Below are positions 48,283-57,668 of a stretch of 64,000 nt of DNA, piece after piece (the stretch's first letter is position 1; every line of letters starts with the position of its first letter). Below the pieces are notes generated by a model. It did no database searches. It saw nothing but the letters and a program-made list of their open reading frames with translations, and was not told the origin of the DNA. The stretch lies in contig CM046876.1 in assembly GCA_025667525.1 (NCBI GenBank), positions 529,024,538-529,088,537 on the forward strand, read 5' to 3'. This DNA is from Glebionis coronaria. Its lineage: Eukaryota; Streptophyta; Magnoliopsida; Asterales; Asteraceae. Both the position numbers and the translations under genes were made by a program.

Positions 48283-49353
48283 GGTAGAGTAGCTGCGTAT
48301 TATTAGGAGTATGGGTTTGTCCGCGTATCTGCCGTAATCAATAGAACGTTTGGCAACATCTTCTAGTTCTGTTGAAGCAATAGTCTGAATTTGACTTATG
48401 TTACTCTACAGTTCTTAAAAGCAATCAATCAAGATTAAGTTGATTGCATATTACCTTCAAGAATGGAATAGTGCCTCTGCAATGTAAACCCACAGTTGAG
48501 TCATTTATAATTCAAATAATGCTTAAAAACTACATGAAGCAACAATTTTCTATGATTATGAATAACTATATGAAAAACATTGAGTATTAAATATTCACTT
48601 CAGACAAAATAAATGGTGTTTGCTAACAATGGTTGTTATGTAACCTTGATGTCATAGAAAGGCAAAAGGACCAGAAAGGCACCAAGTTAAAACCAAAAAA
48701 TGTCAAAATACTTGAACAATGTAACCTTGATGTCATAGAAATAACTGTTACTACGTATAATTGAAACCACTTGCAACATCAATGGACATTTACTTACATT
48801 TATGTTTGTAGTAGACTTGGATCATAATTTAGCAGCCCAAAACACAAAACATGACTCAACCTTGTGTAAAACCAATAAGATTCCCACATCACAAAACTGA
48901 TTAAGCAATAGAATCCATGAAAGAGATGACCAAAACCAAGCTATTGAATACTGGTCTAGCCATTTTATTGAAAGCTCATACAAATTATACTAAAGAAAAT
49001 ACAATAATAAAAAATCTTTACGTTAGTACACACACATAGAATCAGTACATGAAAAAATGCGCCAATTTTTGTTTTGATTATGTGCCTGCTATACTTTTGA
49101 GAGTGATAGTGACAAATGAGATTGAGAGCAATAATAGCAATACTACTGTATGAGTCTAGGTTTCACTCCTTATATAGAGTCAGTATATGAAAAACAGAGC
49201 CAACTTTAAAATTTAAAAGTAGGGCTAAGTACTAAAAGAGACTAAAGTACACCTAATGGTCGTCTACCCATACTTTTTTTTCAAAGTTCCAAAAAAAGAC
49301 TTGTACTTTTGATCAACTGATCAACCCACTTAAAATTTTGACACGTATACAAC

Positions 49354-49821
49354 TAGGGGTGTGATTCGGGTTGACCCGGTCGGGTTCGGGTCAACTCGGG
49401 TCGGGTCAAGTCGGGTCAAGGGTAAAAAATATATAACCCGAACCCGAGCCTAATTAGAACTCGGGTCACTCGGGTTCGGGTCAATTCGGGTCGGGTCAAC
49501 TCGGGTCGGGTCAACTCGGGTTCGGGTCAACCCGAGTTTAAGGAAAATGTGTAAAAAGTGGCTAAATTAAGTACTAATACAATGTAAAAAATGTAATCTT
49601 AGTCGGGTCAAGTCGGGTTGATCGGGTTCGGGTCAAGTCGGGTCGGGTCAAGGGTAAAAAATATATAACCCGAACCCGAGCTAATTAGAACTCGGGTCTA
49701 TTCGGGTCAACCCGAATTGACCCGAATACACTTTTGGACCCGAGTGACCCGACCCGAATATGATTATTCGGGTTCGGGTTCGGGTCGGGTTCGGGTCGGG
49801 TCAACTTTTTCGACACCCCTA
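49354..49821. mobile_element. hAT-type non-autonomous element, 468 bp, in the left arm
   Basis: Inverted ends TAGGGGTGT and ACACCCCTA, perfect 8-bp duplications TATACAAC (49346-49353 and 49822-49829). The interior is mostly TCGGGTC/TCGGGT words in alternating orientation. The right arm has one TATACAAC and no insert at the matching place (about 57524-57531), confirming the borders. Confidence 0.95.
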
Positions 49822-51639
49822 TATACAACTGATCAACCTTTTTTATTATTATCTTCTAACTTTGACCTATACATTCTGACATTTGTACTGTTCCATTGAT
49901 CAACCGACGGCGGATCAACTGATCAACCTCCTTTTTGACTTTGGAAATTGAAAAAGTTACAAAAAAAAACTGTACTTTTTATACAAAAGATTTTGTATAT
50001 CTTTTCTTGTAAAAGAACATTTATATAAAAAAATCAAAATTTTTTTTCACACATTACACACACTACACACACATTACACACACATTAGGCACACACATGA
50101 TCAAACCTATAATTCATTCCAAAACCTAACATTTTCATCTCCTTTTTCAATTCCTTGTTTTTTCCGTCGCCTAGATTCAGCTATATATCAAAACATCACA
50201 TTCATCGCCATGTTGAATCCCTGTTCCGAGTGTAGGGCTTTGTTTTTAGGGCTTCAATTTTAGGGTTTCAATATCCATATATGGATTCCCAGTAACAGTA
50301 AGTTTTTAATTGTTATTCTTGCTAATTGATATTAATTATTTGTCTTATAATTATTCTTGTTAATTGATAATGGCCATCTCATGAAATGATCAATTGATAA
50401 ACGTTGTAAATTATAAATTAGATGCCTTAATTGATAAGTTTCATCTCCTTATTGATGATTTCTGCACCACAGGCTAATAGACAATTTAACATTCAAGGCC
50501 TTAAAATTTTACCGAATCTGAAAAGCTTATAAATTTCTATTCGTACCTCATTTATGTCCATTAAAGTTTTACTTAAAGCTTACTGCAAGTTCATTGGTGT
50601 CTTTGCAGTTTGGGTGGTTTATATCGAGTCAGGCTTGTGTCATTTCTTACTTTCGTCATCTAAAAACTTATACTAATAAACTTGTAATTCTGCTTGTTGC
50701 GTGTTTAATGAAACAAAATAAAATAATCAAAGTAAAGTAAAGTTATTGATGCAATCACTGAAGGTATGTAGTATATGTATATGTTATAAAGGTGTCAAGA
50801 CTGGTGGGTTGGGTAGGTTAAAACGACCAGTTTTATTTCAGGTTGACACATGAAATAGACGGGGTTGTAAAATTAGTGATAATGCATAAGGAAGTAGCCC
50901 AACTAATGAAACTACTTTACAAGCCACCAAAGATGTATTTTATTAACAAAATAAAATATTAAAATAACCGTAAGATTGTTGAAGAGTCCCCGTTTGACAT
51001 GCTTTTATGAAAAACCTTGAATAGTTGTGTGTATGCGTTTAATTGTGATTTGAAAACAATATAATTACAGTAATACCCTAACTCCAAAGTCCGAATAGGA
51101 CAGTATATGAGGTTGTATGCGTGTTTGCTCTAATAATATACTTTTGGGCATAAATTTGTTTCGATTGGACGATTGGTCTGAATACGTATACTTTGAAATT
51201 ATAACCTTGCAAATTGTTATAGAGTAGTATCCGAAGTTGAAAGACTGTTTGATAGGAACACTGTCATTGATGGTGATAGATTGTTTGCAACGATTGTCTA
51301 GAAACCTATCCTTAAACATAAGCCATTACTCCATTAGTGAGTGTGCTCCTCCCACTACTATTTGATTGAAATTACAGGAATCACGAGGTACTGTTAGAGC
51401 AAATAGTTATCAACTATACTTGGATTATAATATGGAAAGTTTTGTAACGGTTCCAATAAGTTTGTCGTATTTGCGGTGAGTGGGTGAAAGTAGAACTTGG
51501 GTATTAGCCAAATGCTTATACCCAATCATATCCTTATTCGCTTTTAAGAATCATCTTGTTGAAGTTTTCAGGTTCATACCATAAAAACCTCTGTTTCTAA
51601 TCTTTTTATGTTAATGGAATCTATTTCTCGTTTGTGCAG

Positions 51640-51779
51640 GCCAGTAAAAAGATAACAGATGCCAAACTTGCAAAGGATTTCCAAGCTGTTCTGAAAGAAT
51701 TTCAGAAAGCGCAACGGCTTTTAGCTGCAAGGGAGACGACTTACACACCTTTTGTTCCACAAACCGATCTTCCTTCTCG
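51640..51779 (+). pseudogene. Captured syntaxin exon A (left arm)
   Basis: 140 nt between a TTTGTGCAG acceptor and a CG|GTATG donor. It encodes [18 protein letters not shown] and [14 protein letters not shown], the helical region before the SNARE motif of plant SYP2-type (SYP22/SYP23-like) Qa-SNAREs, which act in fusion at the vacuole and prevacuolar compartment. Upstream exons of the real gene (N-terminal helices) are absent. The phase continues correctly into exon B. The left copy keeps both splice sites, in contrast to its right-arm twin. Confidence 0.9.
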
Positions 51780-51906
51780 GTATGTTGCAAAAGAATTAGT
51801 ATATGCAAAACAGAGGTTTAGAACTTCGCTTTAAAGTATACATCCACATTTCCTGTTTCATTTCTTTGCAAATTTTGTCTAGCTAATTACTTTACTACAT
51901 TGTTAG

Positions 51907-51981
51907 TGATCTAGCCAGTGAAACGGATTTTAGCTTGTACCAAAGTCAAGAACAACAAGCTCTCCTTGTTCACAATAAAAG
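51907..51981 (+). pseudogene. Captured syntaxin exon B (left arm)
   Basis: 75 nt, encoding [25 protein letters not shown] after joining to exon A; LL-x-x-x-KRQE is the sequence that leads into the SNARE motif of SYP2 proteins. The donor is GC (AAAAG|GCAAGT), not GT, and it is the same in the right arm, so the GC-AG intron was probably inherited from the source gene. Its acceptor is TGTTAG. Confidence 0.85.
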
Positions 51982-52069
51982 GCAAGTTTTACTTACTGTG
52001 GAGTGGAAAAATTGGATTTCACTTTATTCTGCGATGTTCTTGTGTTACAGTTTTAAGCTGTTTTTGCAG

Positions 52070-52227
52070 GCAAGAGGTTTTGCTGTTGGATAATGAGATT
52101 GCATTTAATGAAGCTATTATCAAGGAACGAGATCAGTGAATACAAGAAATTCATAACCAAATTGGAGAGGTTAATGAAATATTCAAAGATCTTGCTGTCT
52201 TGGTTCATGAACAAGGAGCTATGATCG
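52070..52227 (+). pseudogene. Captured syntaxin exon C, SNARE motif, with premature stop (left arm)
   Basis: 158 nt encoding [20 protein letters not shown], then [20 protein letters not shown] and [10 protein letters not shown]. This is the core SNARE heptad region with its central Gln (QIGEVN context) that forms the zero layer. A TGA at 52137-52139 replaces the GGA of the right arm, cutting the motif near its middle. Both splice sites look good. The exon order and phase match exons B and D. Confidence 0.92.
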
Positions 52228-52304
52228 GTAAAGCTATTTATCATTTTACTATTTTTAATCTTTTTGTGATGCTGGTGCTTTACAAATTTGCAACTCTCTT
52301 TTAG

Positions 52305-52401
52305 ATGATATTGGCTCCAACATTGAGAATTATCATGCTGCAACAACACAAGCAAGATCTTATCTTAAAGATCCAAGACTCAAAGATCCAACTCTTCCAT
52401 G
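52305..52401 (+). pseudogene. Captured syntaxin exon D (left arm)
   Basis: 97 nt between CTCTTTTAG and ATG|GTAATA. It encodes DDIGSNIENYHAATTQA, the end of the SNARE motif, then departs from the usual SYP2 sequence into RSYLKDPRLKDPTLPW. The membrane anchor exon is missing. The next exon to the right belongs to a different gene fragment and would be out of phase if joined directly. Confidence 0.8.
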
Positions 52402-53389
52402 GTAATATTTTTCCGTACACGTTTCATTTTATTGAAATGATGTGATTTTGTTTGACAAAAAAATTGTTTATAATATCTAAATGTATATTTGTTCCTATTA
52501 AAGCTCTTGTATATGTTGATGTTATAGTAAACATAAACACCTTATATTTATTTATACCTTAAAGAATTTACAACAAATGTTATAACTTACGAATGCAACA
52601 GATCTCATTTTGGGTTGTTCTTTAACAAATGTAACAATGTCTTTAGTGATAATCCAAAATTTTCTAGAGAAGGAAAAAGAACAAAAGAGGAAAGATTAAA
52701 GCTGTAACAAAAACAGCTTGAGTAACATCTTATTGCCTTTTGGTGACGCAATAGAGCTACTTAAATAATACACCCTGCGAAGGTCCTTCAGTTATAATTA
52801 GCTTTTTCATTATCAAAACATAGTATTTGGCTAAGCTTATGTGCTATTCAAGTGCAGTAAAGTGAAAATGACTAAAAAATGATTTTGACTTATCCGGTGG
52901 AGGAGCAAAATAAGAGAAACGATGAGGGTAAAGTTCTAAATAAAGATTAATAAAAGCAGAATAAGTCAGCAAGCTAGTGGGGGGAGCTTACAGGAAACAG
53001 CTTAACAGCTAATAAGGTGAAGCTATTTAAATATGATAAGCTGATAAGCTACTTAAATATTCTTACTTTGATAATTACAAGTTTTCTTCTTTTTGTCCAT
53101 GACTGCAAAAAAGTTAGAAGATTGGGTTTATAACTCCTATTTTGATAGAATCATAGTTCATAATGTGACAATGAAAAGCTTAAACACAGATAATATCATT
53201 CTGAAAATTAGGCACATTTTGTAGTATATCTTGGCTTCGGGTAAAGCTATTCATGAACGTAAAAGTTACAAGAAACTTCAGTTTTATATAATTCGGGAAT
53301 CTTAGTTTATAAAAGGGGATTCTTAGTTTATAATGTTCCCTTGAAAAGTTGAAGGTTGAATAATATTAACTTTGACTTATATGTTACAG

Positions 53390-53472
53390 TTCTTGGATTT
53401 TACATGCGTTTTGAGGATGACAGTGTTGAGTCAGCCAAGATTGTGAAGCAGTGGAATGTGAAAATCATATCG
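53390..53472 (+). pseudogene. Captured exon E, source not recognised
   Basis: 83 nt between TGTTACAG and ATCG|GTAAAG; phase-compatible with exon F. Encodes GFYMRFEDDSVESAKIVKQW and a few residues more. An acidic piece with DDSVES recalls the acidic linker of TDX/HIP proteins, but this is weak. Confidence 0.6.
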
Positions 53473-53570
53473 GTAAAGATTAGAAAGTTTTTGAGCTTTT
53501 GGATTTACTTGTACTTATTATATACGTACGGTTCTGACCTTTTGAATGTTCTTCATCAATCTTGTTTTAG

Positions 53571-53663
53571 ATAAGTAAGAACAAAAGACATCAGGACAAA
53601 GCAGCTGCACTTGATGTTTGGGACAGACTAGAAGAATTTGTGCGTTCACGATCACGTTCTTGG
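53571..53663 (+). pseudogene. Captured exon F, source not recognised
   Basis: 93 nt (31 codons) between TGTTTTAG and TTGG|GTATG, in phase with both neighbours. Encodes SKNKRHQDKAAALDVWDRLE followed by an arginine/serine cluster. It occupies the place of the TPR region of TDX but does not look like a TPR. Confidence 0.6.
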
Positions 53664-53776
53664 GTATGAAAATATCATTTGCATACGTATACCTTCTCCA
53701 TGTATTGTAATTACGACTCATGTTCATATGTTTTCATCATTATGAATTCTTTACATTATTGTCTCTGTTTGCACAG

Positions 53777-53893
53777 ATTGAACCTAATGTCAACAAGATC
53801 AGAGAGCATCGCCGCAAGTATGAACGACTAAGGAAAGAAAGGAAGCAAAAAGTAGCTGAACGTGAAAGGCAAAAGACACAAGCTGGAACTAAG
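53777..53893 (+). pseudogene. Captured exon G, TDX/HIP-type charged helix
   Basis: 117 nt (39 codons) between TTTGCACAG and AAG|GTATGT. Encodes EPNVNKIREHRRKYERLRKE and more Lys/Arg/Glu-rich sequence, the charged helix that follows the TPR domain in plant TDX and Hsp70-interacting (HIP) proteins. Exons H and I follow in phase, so these three appear to have been captured as one block. Confidence 0.85.
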
Positions 53894-53984
53894 GTATGTA
53901 TAATTGTTACAATTGTATTATTTACTAACCACATGTATAAGCAAGATTTATGTGAAGCTCACATATAAGTTTTATCTGATGCAG

Positions 53985-54012
53985 AACGAGGCTGCTTCAA
54001 GCCAAACATTTG
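53985..54012 (+). pseudogene. Captured exon H, linker microexon
   Basis: 28 nt between GATGCAG and TTTG|GTATG, encoding NEAASSQTF plus one base; it links the charged helix to the thioredoxin domain and keeps the phase. Confidence 0.7.
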
Positions 54013-54385
54013 GTATGTGATTTTTCTTTTATGCTTGTGCTATTAAACGATATCCCAACATGATGCGTATTCGACCATATGATGAGAACGGGTCAATATA
54101 AGCTTTATTTAACTGATGACGGGTGATATAGAATGTAGCGAAACTGGCCATAAGTGGACTAGTGTTGGCGGGTGACTGTGGTCAAACTAACTCTTTTTGA
54201 CCCGCCCATTAAATTAACCTGGCCAAACCCATTTGTTCCATTTATAGCTAATTCTAATGACGTGATCCATATAATTTGAGTTAAAATACAACCTAAATGG
54301 GTCGAAATTTCCAAATATAGACATAACCGCGAGAGTTATAACTTATAACGATGTTATCAATGTTTTTTTGTATGCTTATTATTAG

Positions 54386-54795
54386 GTCAAGTAGTTGCTA
54401 TTAAGAAAGCAACCGAGTTAGAAGCAAAGCTGAGCAGTTCGTCAAAGACAAACCAAGTAGCTATTTTATACTTCACTGCCACATGGTGTGGGCCCTGCCG
54501 GTTCATGTCTCCGCTTTATACAAACTTAGCAGCTAAGTACCCTAAGATGTTGTTCTTGAAGATCGACATTGATGAAATGGGAGATGTGGCGGCAAAGTGG
54601 AATATTACCAGTGTGCCGACGTTCTTTTTTTTTACTAAAAATGGTAAGGAAATTGATAAAGTGGTTGGAGCAGATAAAGGTTCACTTGAACAAAGATCGC
54701 CAAGTATGGTGCGTGACTTGTGGATCATAAATGAGTGTGTACTAACGGTTTATTGTCATTTTCACTTTACTTTACTGCACTTGAATAGCACATAA
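54386..54795 (+). pseudogene. Captured exon I, TDX-type thioredoxin domain with shifted C terminus
   Basis: Begins after ATTATTAG. Encodes a near-complete thioredoxin fold: ELEAKLSSS, ILYFTATWCGPCRFMSPLY with the redox site WCGPC, FLKIDIDEMGDVAAKWNITS, the cis-Pro VPTFFFF, and KEIDKVVGADKGSLEQ, the last closely following plant TDX. TDX combines Hsp70-binding TPRs with a thioredoxin that reduces disulfides; here only the linker helix and Trx domain remain. After SLEQ (about 54692) one A appears to be missing, so the last residues shift and the frame runs on across the loop/arm border to a stop at 54795. Unshifted, a stop would fall near 54711. Confidence 0.9.
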
Positions 54796-55244
54796 GCTTA
54801 GCCAAATACTATGTTTTGATAATGCAAAAGCTAATTATAACTGAAGGACCTTCACAGGGTGTATTATTTAAGTAGCTCTACTGCGTCACCAAAAGGCAAT
54901 AAGATGTTACTCAAGCTGTTTTTTTACAGCTTTAATCTTTCCTCTTTTGTTCTTTTTCCTTCTCTAGAAAATTTTGGATTATCACTAAAGAGATTGTTAC
55001 ATTTGTTAAAAAACAACCCAAAATGAGATCTGTTGCATTCGTAAGTTATAACATTTGTTGTAAATTCTTTAAGGTATAAATAAACATAAGGTATTTATGT
55101 TTACTATAACATCAACATATACAAGAGCTTTAAAGGAACTATATCAATAGGAACAAATATACATTTAGATATTATAAACAATTTTTTTTGTCAAACAAAA
55201 TCACATCATTTCAATAAAATGAAACGTGCACGGAAAAATATTAC

Positions 55245-55341
55245 CATGGAAGAGTTGGGTCTTTGAGTCTTGGATCTTTAAGATAAGATCTTGCTTGTGT
55301 TGTTGCAACATGATAATTCTCAATGTTGGAGCCAATACCAT
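55245..55341 (-). pseudogene. Captured syntaxin exon D' (right arm)
   Basis: 97 nt, inverse copy of 52305-52401. One coding change makes the DDIG of the left copy DGIG. Splice borders are kept. Confidence 0.8.
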
Positions 55342-55418
55342 CTAAAATCAAGTTGCAAAGTTGTAAAGCACCAGCGTCACAAAAAGATTAAAAATAGTAA
55401 AATGATAAATAGCCTTAC

Positions 55419-55576
55419 CGATCATAGCTCCTTGTTCATGAACCAAGACAGCAAGATCTTTGAATATTTCATTAACCTCTCCAATTTGGTTCTGAATTTC
55501 TTGTATTCCCTGATCTCGTTCCTTGATAATAGCTTCATTAAATGCAATCTCATTATCCAACAACAAAACCTCTTGC
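55419..55576 (-). pseudogene. Captured syntaxin exon C', SNARE motif, uninterrupted (right arm)
   Basis: 158 nt, inverse copy of 52070-52227. Here the codon that is TGA in the left arm reads GGA, giving [20 protein letters not shown], the expected SYP2 sequence. Both splice sites look functional. It is the better-preserved copy of this exon. Confidence 0.9.
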
Positions 55577-55663
55577 CTACAAAACAGCTTAAAACTGTAA
55601 CACAAGAACATCGCAAAATAAAGTGAAATCCAATTTTTCCACTCCACAGTAAGTAAAACTTGC

Positions 55664-55738
55664 CTTTTATTGTGAACAAGGAGAGCTTGCTGTTCTTGAC
55701 TTTGGTACGAGCTAACATCCGTTTCACTGGCTAGATCA
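55664..55738 (-). pseudogene. Captured syntaxin exon B' (right arm)
   Basis: 75 nt, inverse copy of 51907-51981, with the same GC donor. Encodes [19 protein letters not shown], closer to typical SYP2 sequence (V-S-S-Y) than the left copy (F-S-L-Y). Confidence 0.85.
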
Positions 55739-55865
55739 CTAACAATGTAGTAAAGTAATTAGCTAGACAAAATTTGCAAAGAAATGAAACAGGAAATGTG
55801 GATGTATACTTTAAAGCGAAGTTCTAAACCTCTGTTTTGCATATACTAATTCTTTTGCAACATAC

Positions 55866-56005
55866 CGAGAAGGAAGATCGGTCTGTGGAACAAAAGGTGT
55901 GTAAGTCGTCTCCCTTGCAGCTGAAAGCCGTTGCGCTTTCTGAAATTCTTTCAGAACAGCTTGGAAATCCTTTGCAAGTTTGGCATCAGTTATCTTTTTA
56001 CTGGC
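55866..56005 (-). pseudogene. Captured syntaxin exon A' with lost splice acceptor (right arm)
   Basis: 140 nt, inverse copy of 51640-51779, coding sequence open. The acceptor reads GTGCAT|GCC where the left arm has GTGCAG|GCC, so the invariant AG is gone. The donor is intact. Confidence 0.88.
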
Positions 56006-56533
56006 ATGCACAAACGAGAAATAGATTCCATTAACATAAAAAGATTAGAAACATAGGTTTTTATGGTATGAACTTGAAAACTTCAACAAGATTATTCTTA
56101 AAAGCGAATAAGGATATGCTTGGGTATAAGCATTTGGCTAATACCCAAGTTCTACTTTCACCCACTCACCGCAAATACGAAAAACTTATTGGAACTGTTA
56201 CAAAACTTTCCATATTATAATCCAAGTAGATAACTATTTGCTCTAACAGTACCTCGTGATTCCTGCAATTTCAATCAAATAGTAGTGGGAGGAGCACACT
56301 CACTAATGGAGTAATGGCTTATGTTTAAGGATAGGTTTCTAGCCAATCGTTGCAAACAATCTATCACCATCAATGACAGTGTTCCTATCAAATAGTCTTT
56401 CAACTTAGGATACTACTCTATAACAATTTACAAGGTTATAACTTCAAAGTATACGTATTCAGACCAATCGTCCAATCGAAACAAATTTATGTATCAATAC
56501 ATAAGTCATAAAGATGTTTAGTGGTATAAGTAC

Positions 56534-56709
56534 CTGAATAGAAAGAAGCCCAATAGCAAATGCACTGCATTTCTCCACCTCATGCTCTAACAGCCTAGAA
56601 CTAGTAAGAAACTCATCAAAACCAATGAAAGACTCATTTGGCCACTGTGGCTCTTGAAGATGCTTCACTAGAACAATACCACATCCGATGAGCAAGTTCA
56701 CATTATCCT
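56534..56709 (-). pseudogene. Exon X, present only in the right arm, source not recognised
   Basis: 176 nt with a TTTTTGTAG acceptor and a TTCAG|GTACTT donor, 58 codons open: DNVNLLIGCGIVLVKHLQEP, then QWPNESFIGFDEFLTSSRLL and EVEKCSAFAIGLLSIQ. It looks like an internal exon of a helical protein. The matching part of the left arm has different sequence, so this was gained after, or lost from, one arm. Confidence 0.65.
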
Positions 56710-57668
56710 CTACAAAAACATAAAACAATAGAGAGAAGACATTAGCTATAACCAAAAATCATCCAACTTAACCACAATGAGACAAAGTGTCATCTGATAC
56801 TCAACAAGAGAAAAAAACTACATCAATAACTATGAAGATTATAAGTAACTATGAAAAACAATTGTCAGATTGAAAATGACATTTGACAATTAACAATAAT
56901 GATAAGCATCCAATTTATCAAAACTTTTATCAATTTATCAATTAATGCATAGCCGTTATCAATTAACAATAATAATGATAAGCAAAAAACTAATTAAAAT
57001 TAAATTATATCATTAATAAGCTTATTCTTAATCGGGAATCCATAAATTGATATTGAAGCATTAAAATTGAAATAGAGATGAAACAAGGCGATTGCTTGGC
57101 GACGGAATGAAGGCCTTAGATTGATCGGCGACGGAAAAATCAATGAAGAAGCCCCATTTAGTTACAACCCATTTAGATTTAGATTGATAGGTAGTGTGTA
57201 GTGTGTGTTCTGTGTTTGAAATTTTTTTAATTTTTTTATGTTTGAAATTTTTTTATTTTTATGTTTTAAAATTTTTTTATGACACGGGGTATAATTTTAA
57301 TTTTATGTTTGAAAATTTTAATTTTTTTATTATATGTTCCTTCCCCATAAAAGATATACAAAATCGTTTATACAAAAAGTACAGTTTTTTTGTAACTTTT
57401 TCAATTTCCAAAGTTAAAAAGGAGGTTGATCAGTTGATCTGCCGTCGGTTGATCAATAGAACAGTACAAATGTCAGAATGTATAGGTCAAAGTTTTGGGA
57501 GAAGATAATAATAAAAAGGTTGATCAGTTGTATACGTGTCAAAATTTTAAGTGGGTTGATCAGTTGATCAAAAGTACAAGTCTTTTTTTGGAATTTTGAA
57601 AAAAAAAGTCCGGATAGGAGACCATTAGGTGTACTTTAGTCTCTTTTTGTACTTAGCCCTTAAAAGTA

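Larger units (their letters stand above)
47262..49212. other. Noncoding stretch with a Helitron-type 3' end and a short tandem repeat
   Basis: A Helitron terminus is at 47470 (separate entry). The remainder is AT-rich, with one 81-bp tandem duplication and a shorter diverged duplication (ATCAGTACATGAAAAA near 49040 and GTCAGTATATGAAAAA near 49189). No gene seen; some or all of it may be Helitron body. Confidence 0.55.
49222..52872 (+). repeat. Left inverted arm of the Pack-MULE
   Basis: About 3.65 kb including the hAT insertion. The inner edge is set by loss of similarity after GTGAAAATGAC at 52872. The region 50060-50100 has CACACATTACACACAC repeats. ATGGATTCCC at 50281 follows a 5'UTR-like stretch with TTTTTCCGTCGCC and recurs in the right arm. 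Sequence between about 50330 and 51060 is only partly shared with the other arm. Confidence 0.9.
52873..54754 (+). other. Unique loop of the Pack-MULE
   Basis: About 1.88 kb not repeated in the arms. It contains exons E to I on the plus strand. All five share one phase. Intron borders are GT-AG. The segment 52873-53389 has no recognised feature. Confidence 0.85.
49222..57659. mobile_element. Pack-MULE with arms of about 3 kb carrying gene fragments
   Basis: Perfect 9-bp duplications TTAAAAGTA at 49213-49221 and 57660-57668. Ends start GGGCTAAGTAC and share AGAGACTAAAGTACACC. The arms (49222-52872 and 54755-57659) are inverted copies, each with four syntaxin exons. The unique loop (52873-54754) has five further exons ending in a thioredoxin domain. 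No transposase is present. A hAT-type element of 468 bp lies in the left arm. Very long terminal repeats, a 9-bp duplication and captured exons with introns define a Pack-MULE; the size of the arms is exceptional. Confidence 0.9.
54755..57659 (-). repeat. Right inverted arm of the Pack-MULE
   Basis: About 2.9 kb, inverse of the left arm without its hAT insertion. Carries minus-strand exons A' to D' and an extra exon X. Start-like ATGGATTCCC (minus strand, ATG at 57041-57043) corresponds to 50281 in the left arm. Confidence 0.9.

Noticed and set aside
51611..51834. Minus-strand 65-residue frame opposite syntaxin exon A (and its twin at 55837-56034 plus)
   Set aside because: Antisense shadows of the captured exon.
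54516..54728. Minus-strand frame opposite the thioredoxin exon
   Set aside because: Antisense shadow; the plus strand has the WCGPC domain and splice signals.
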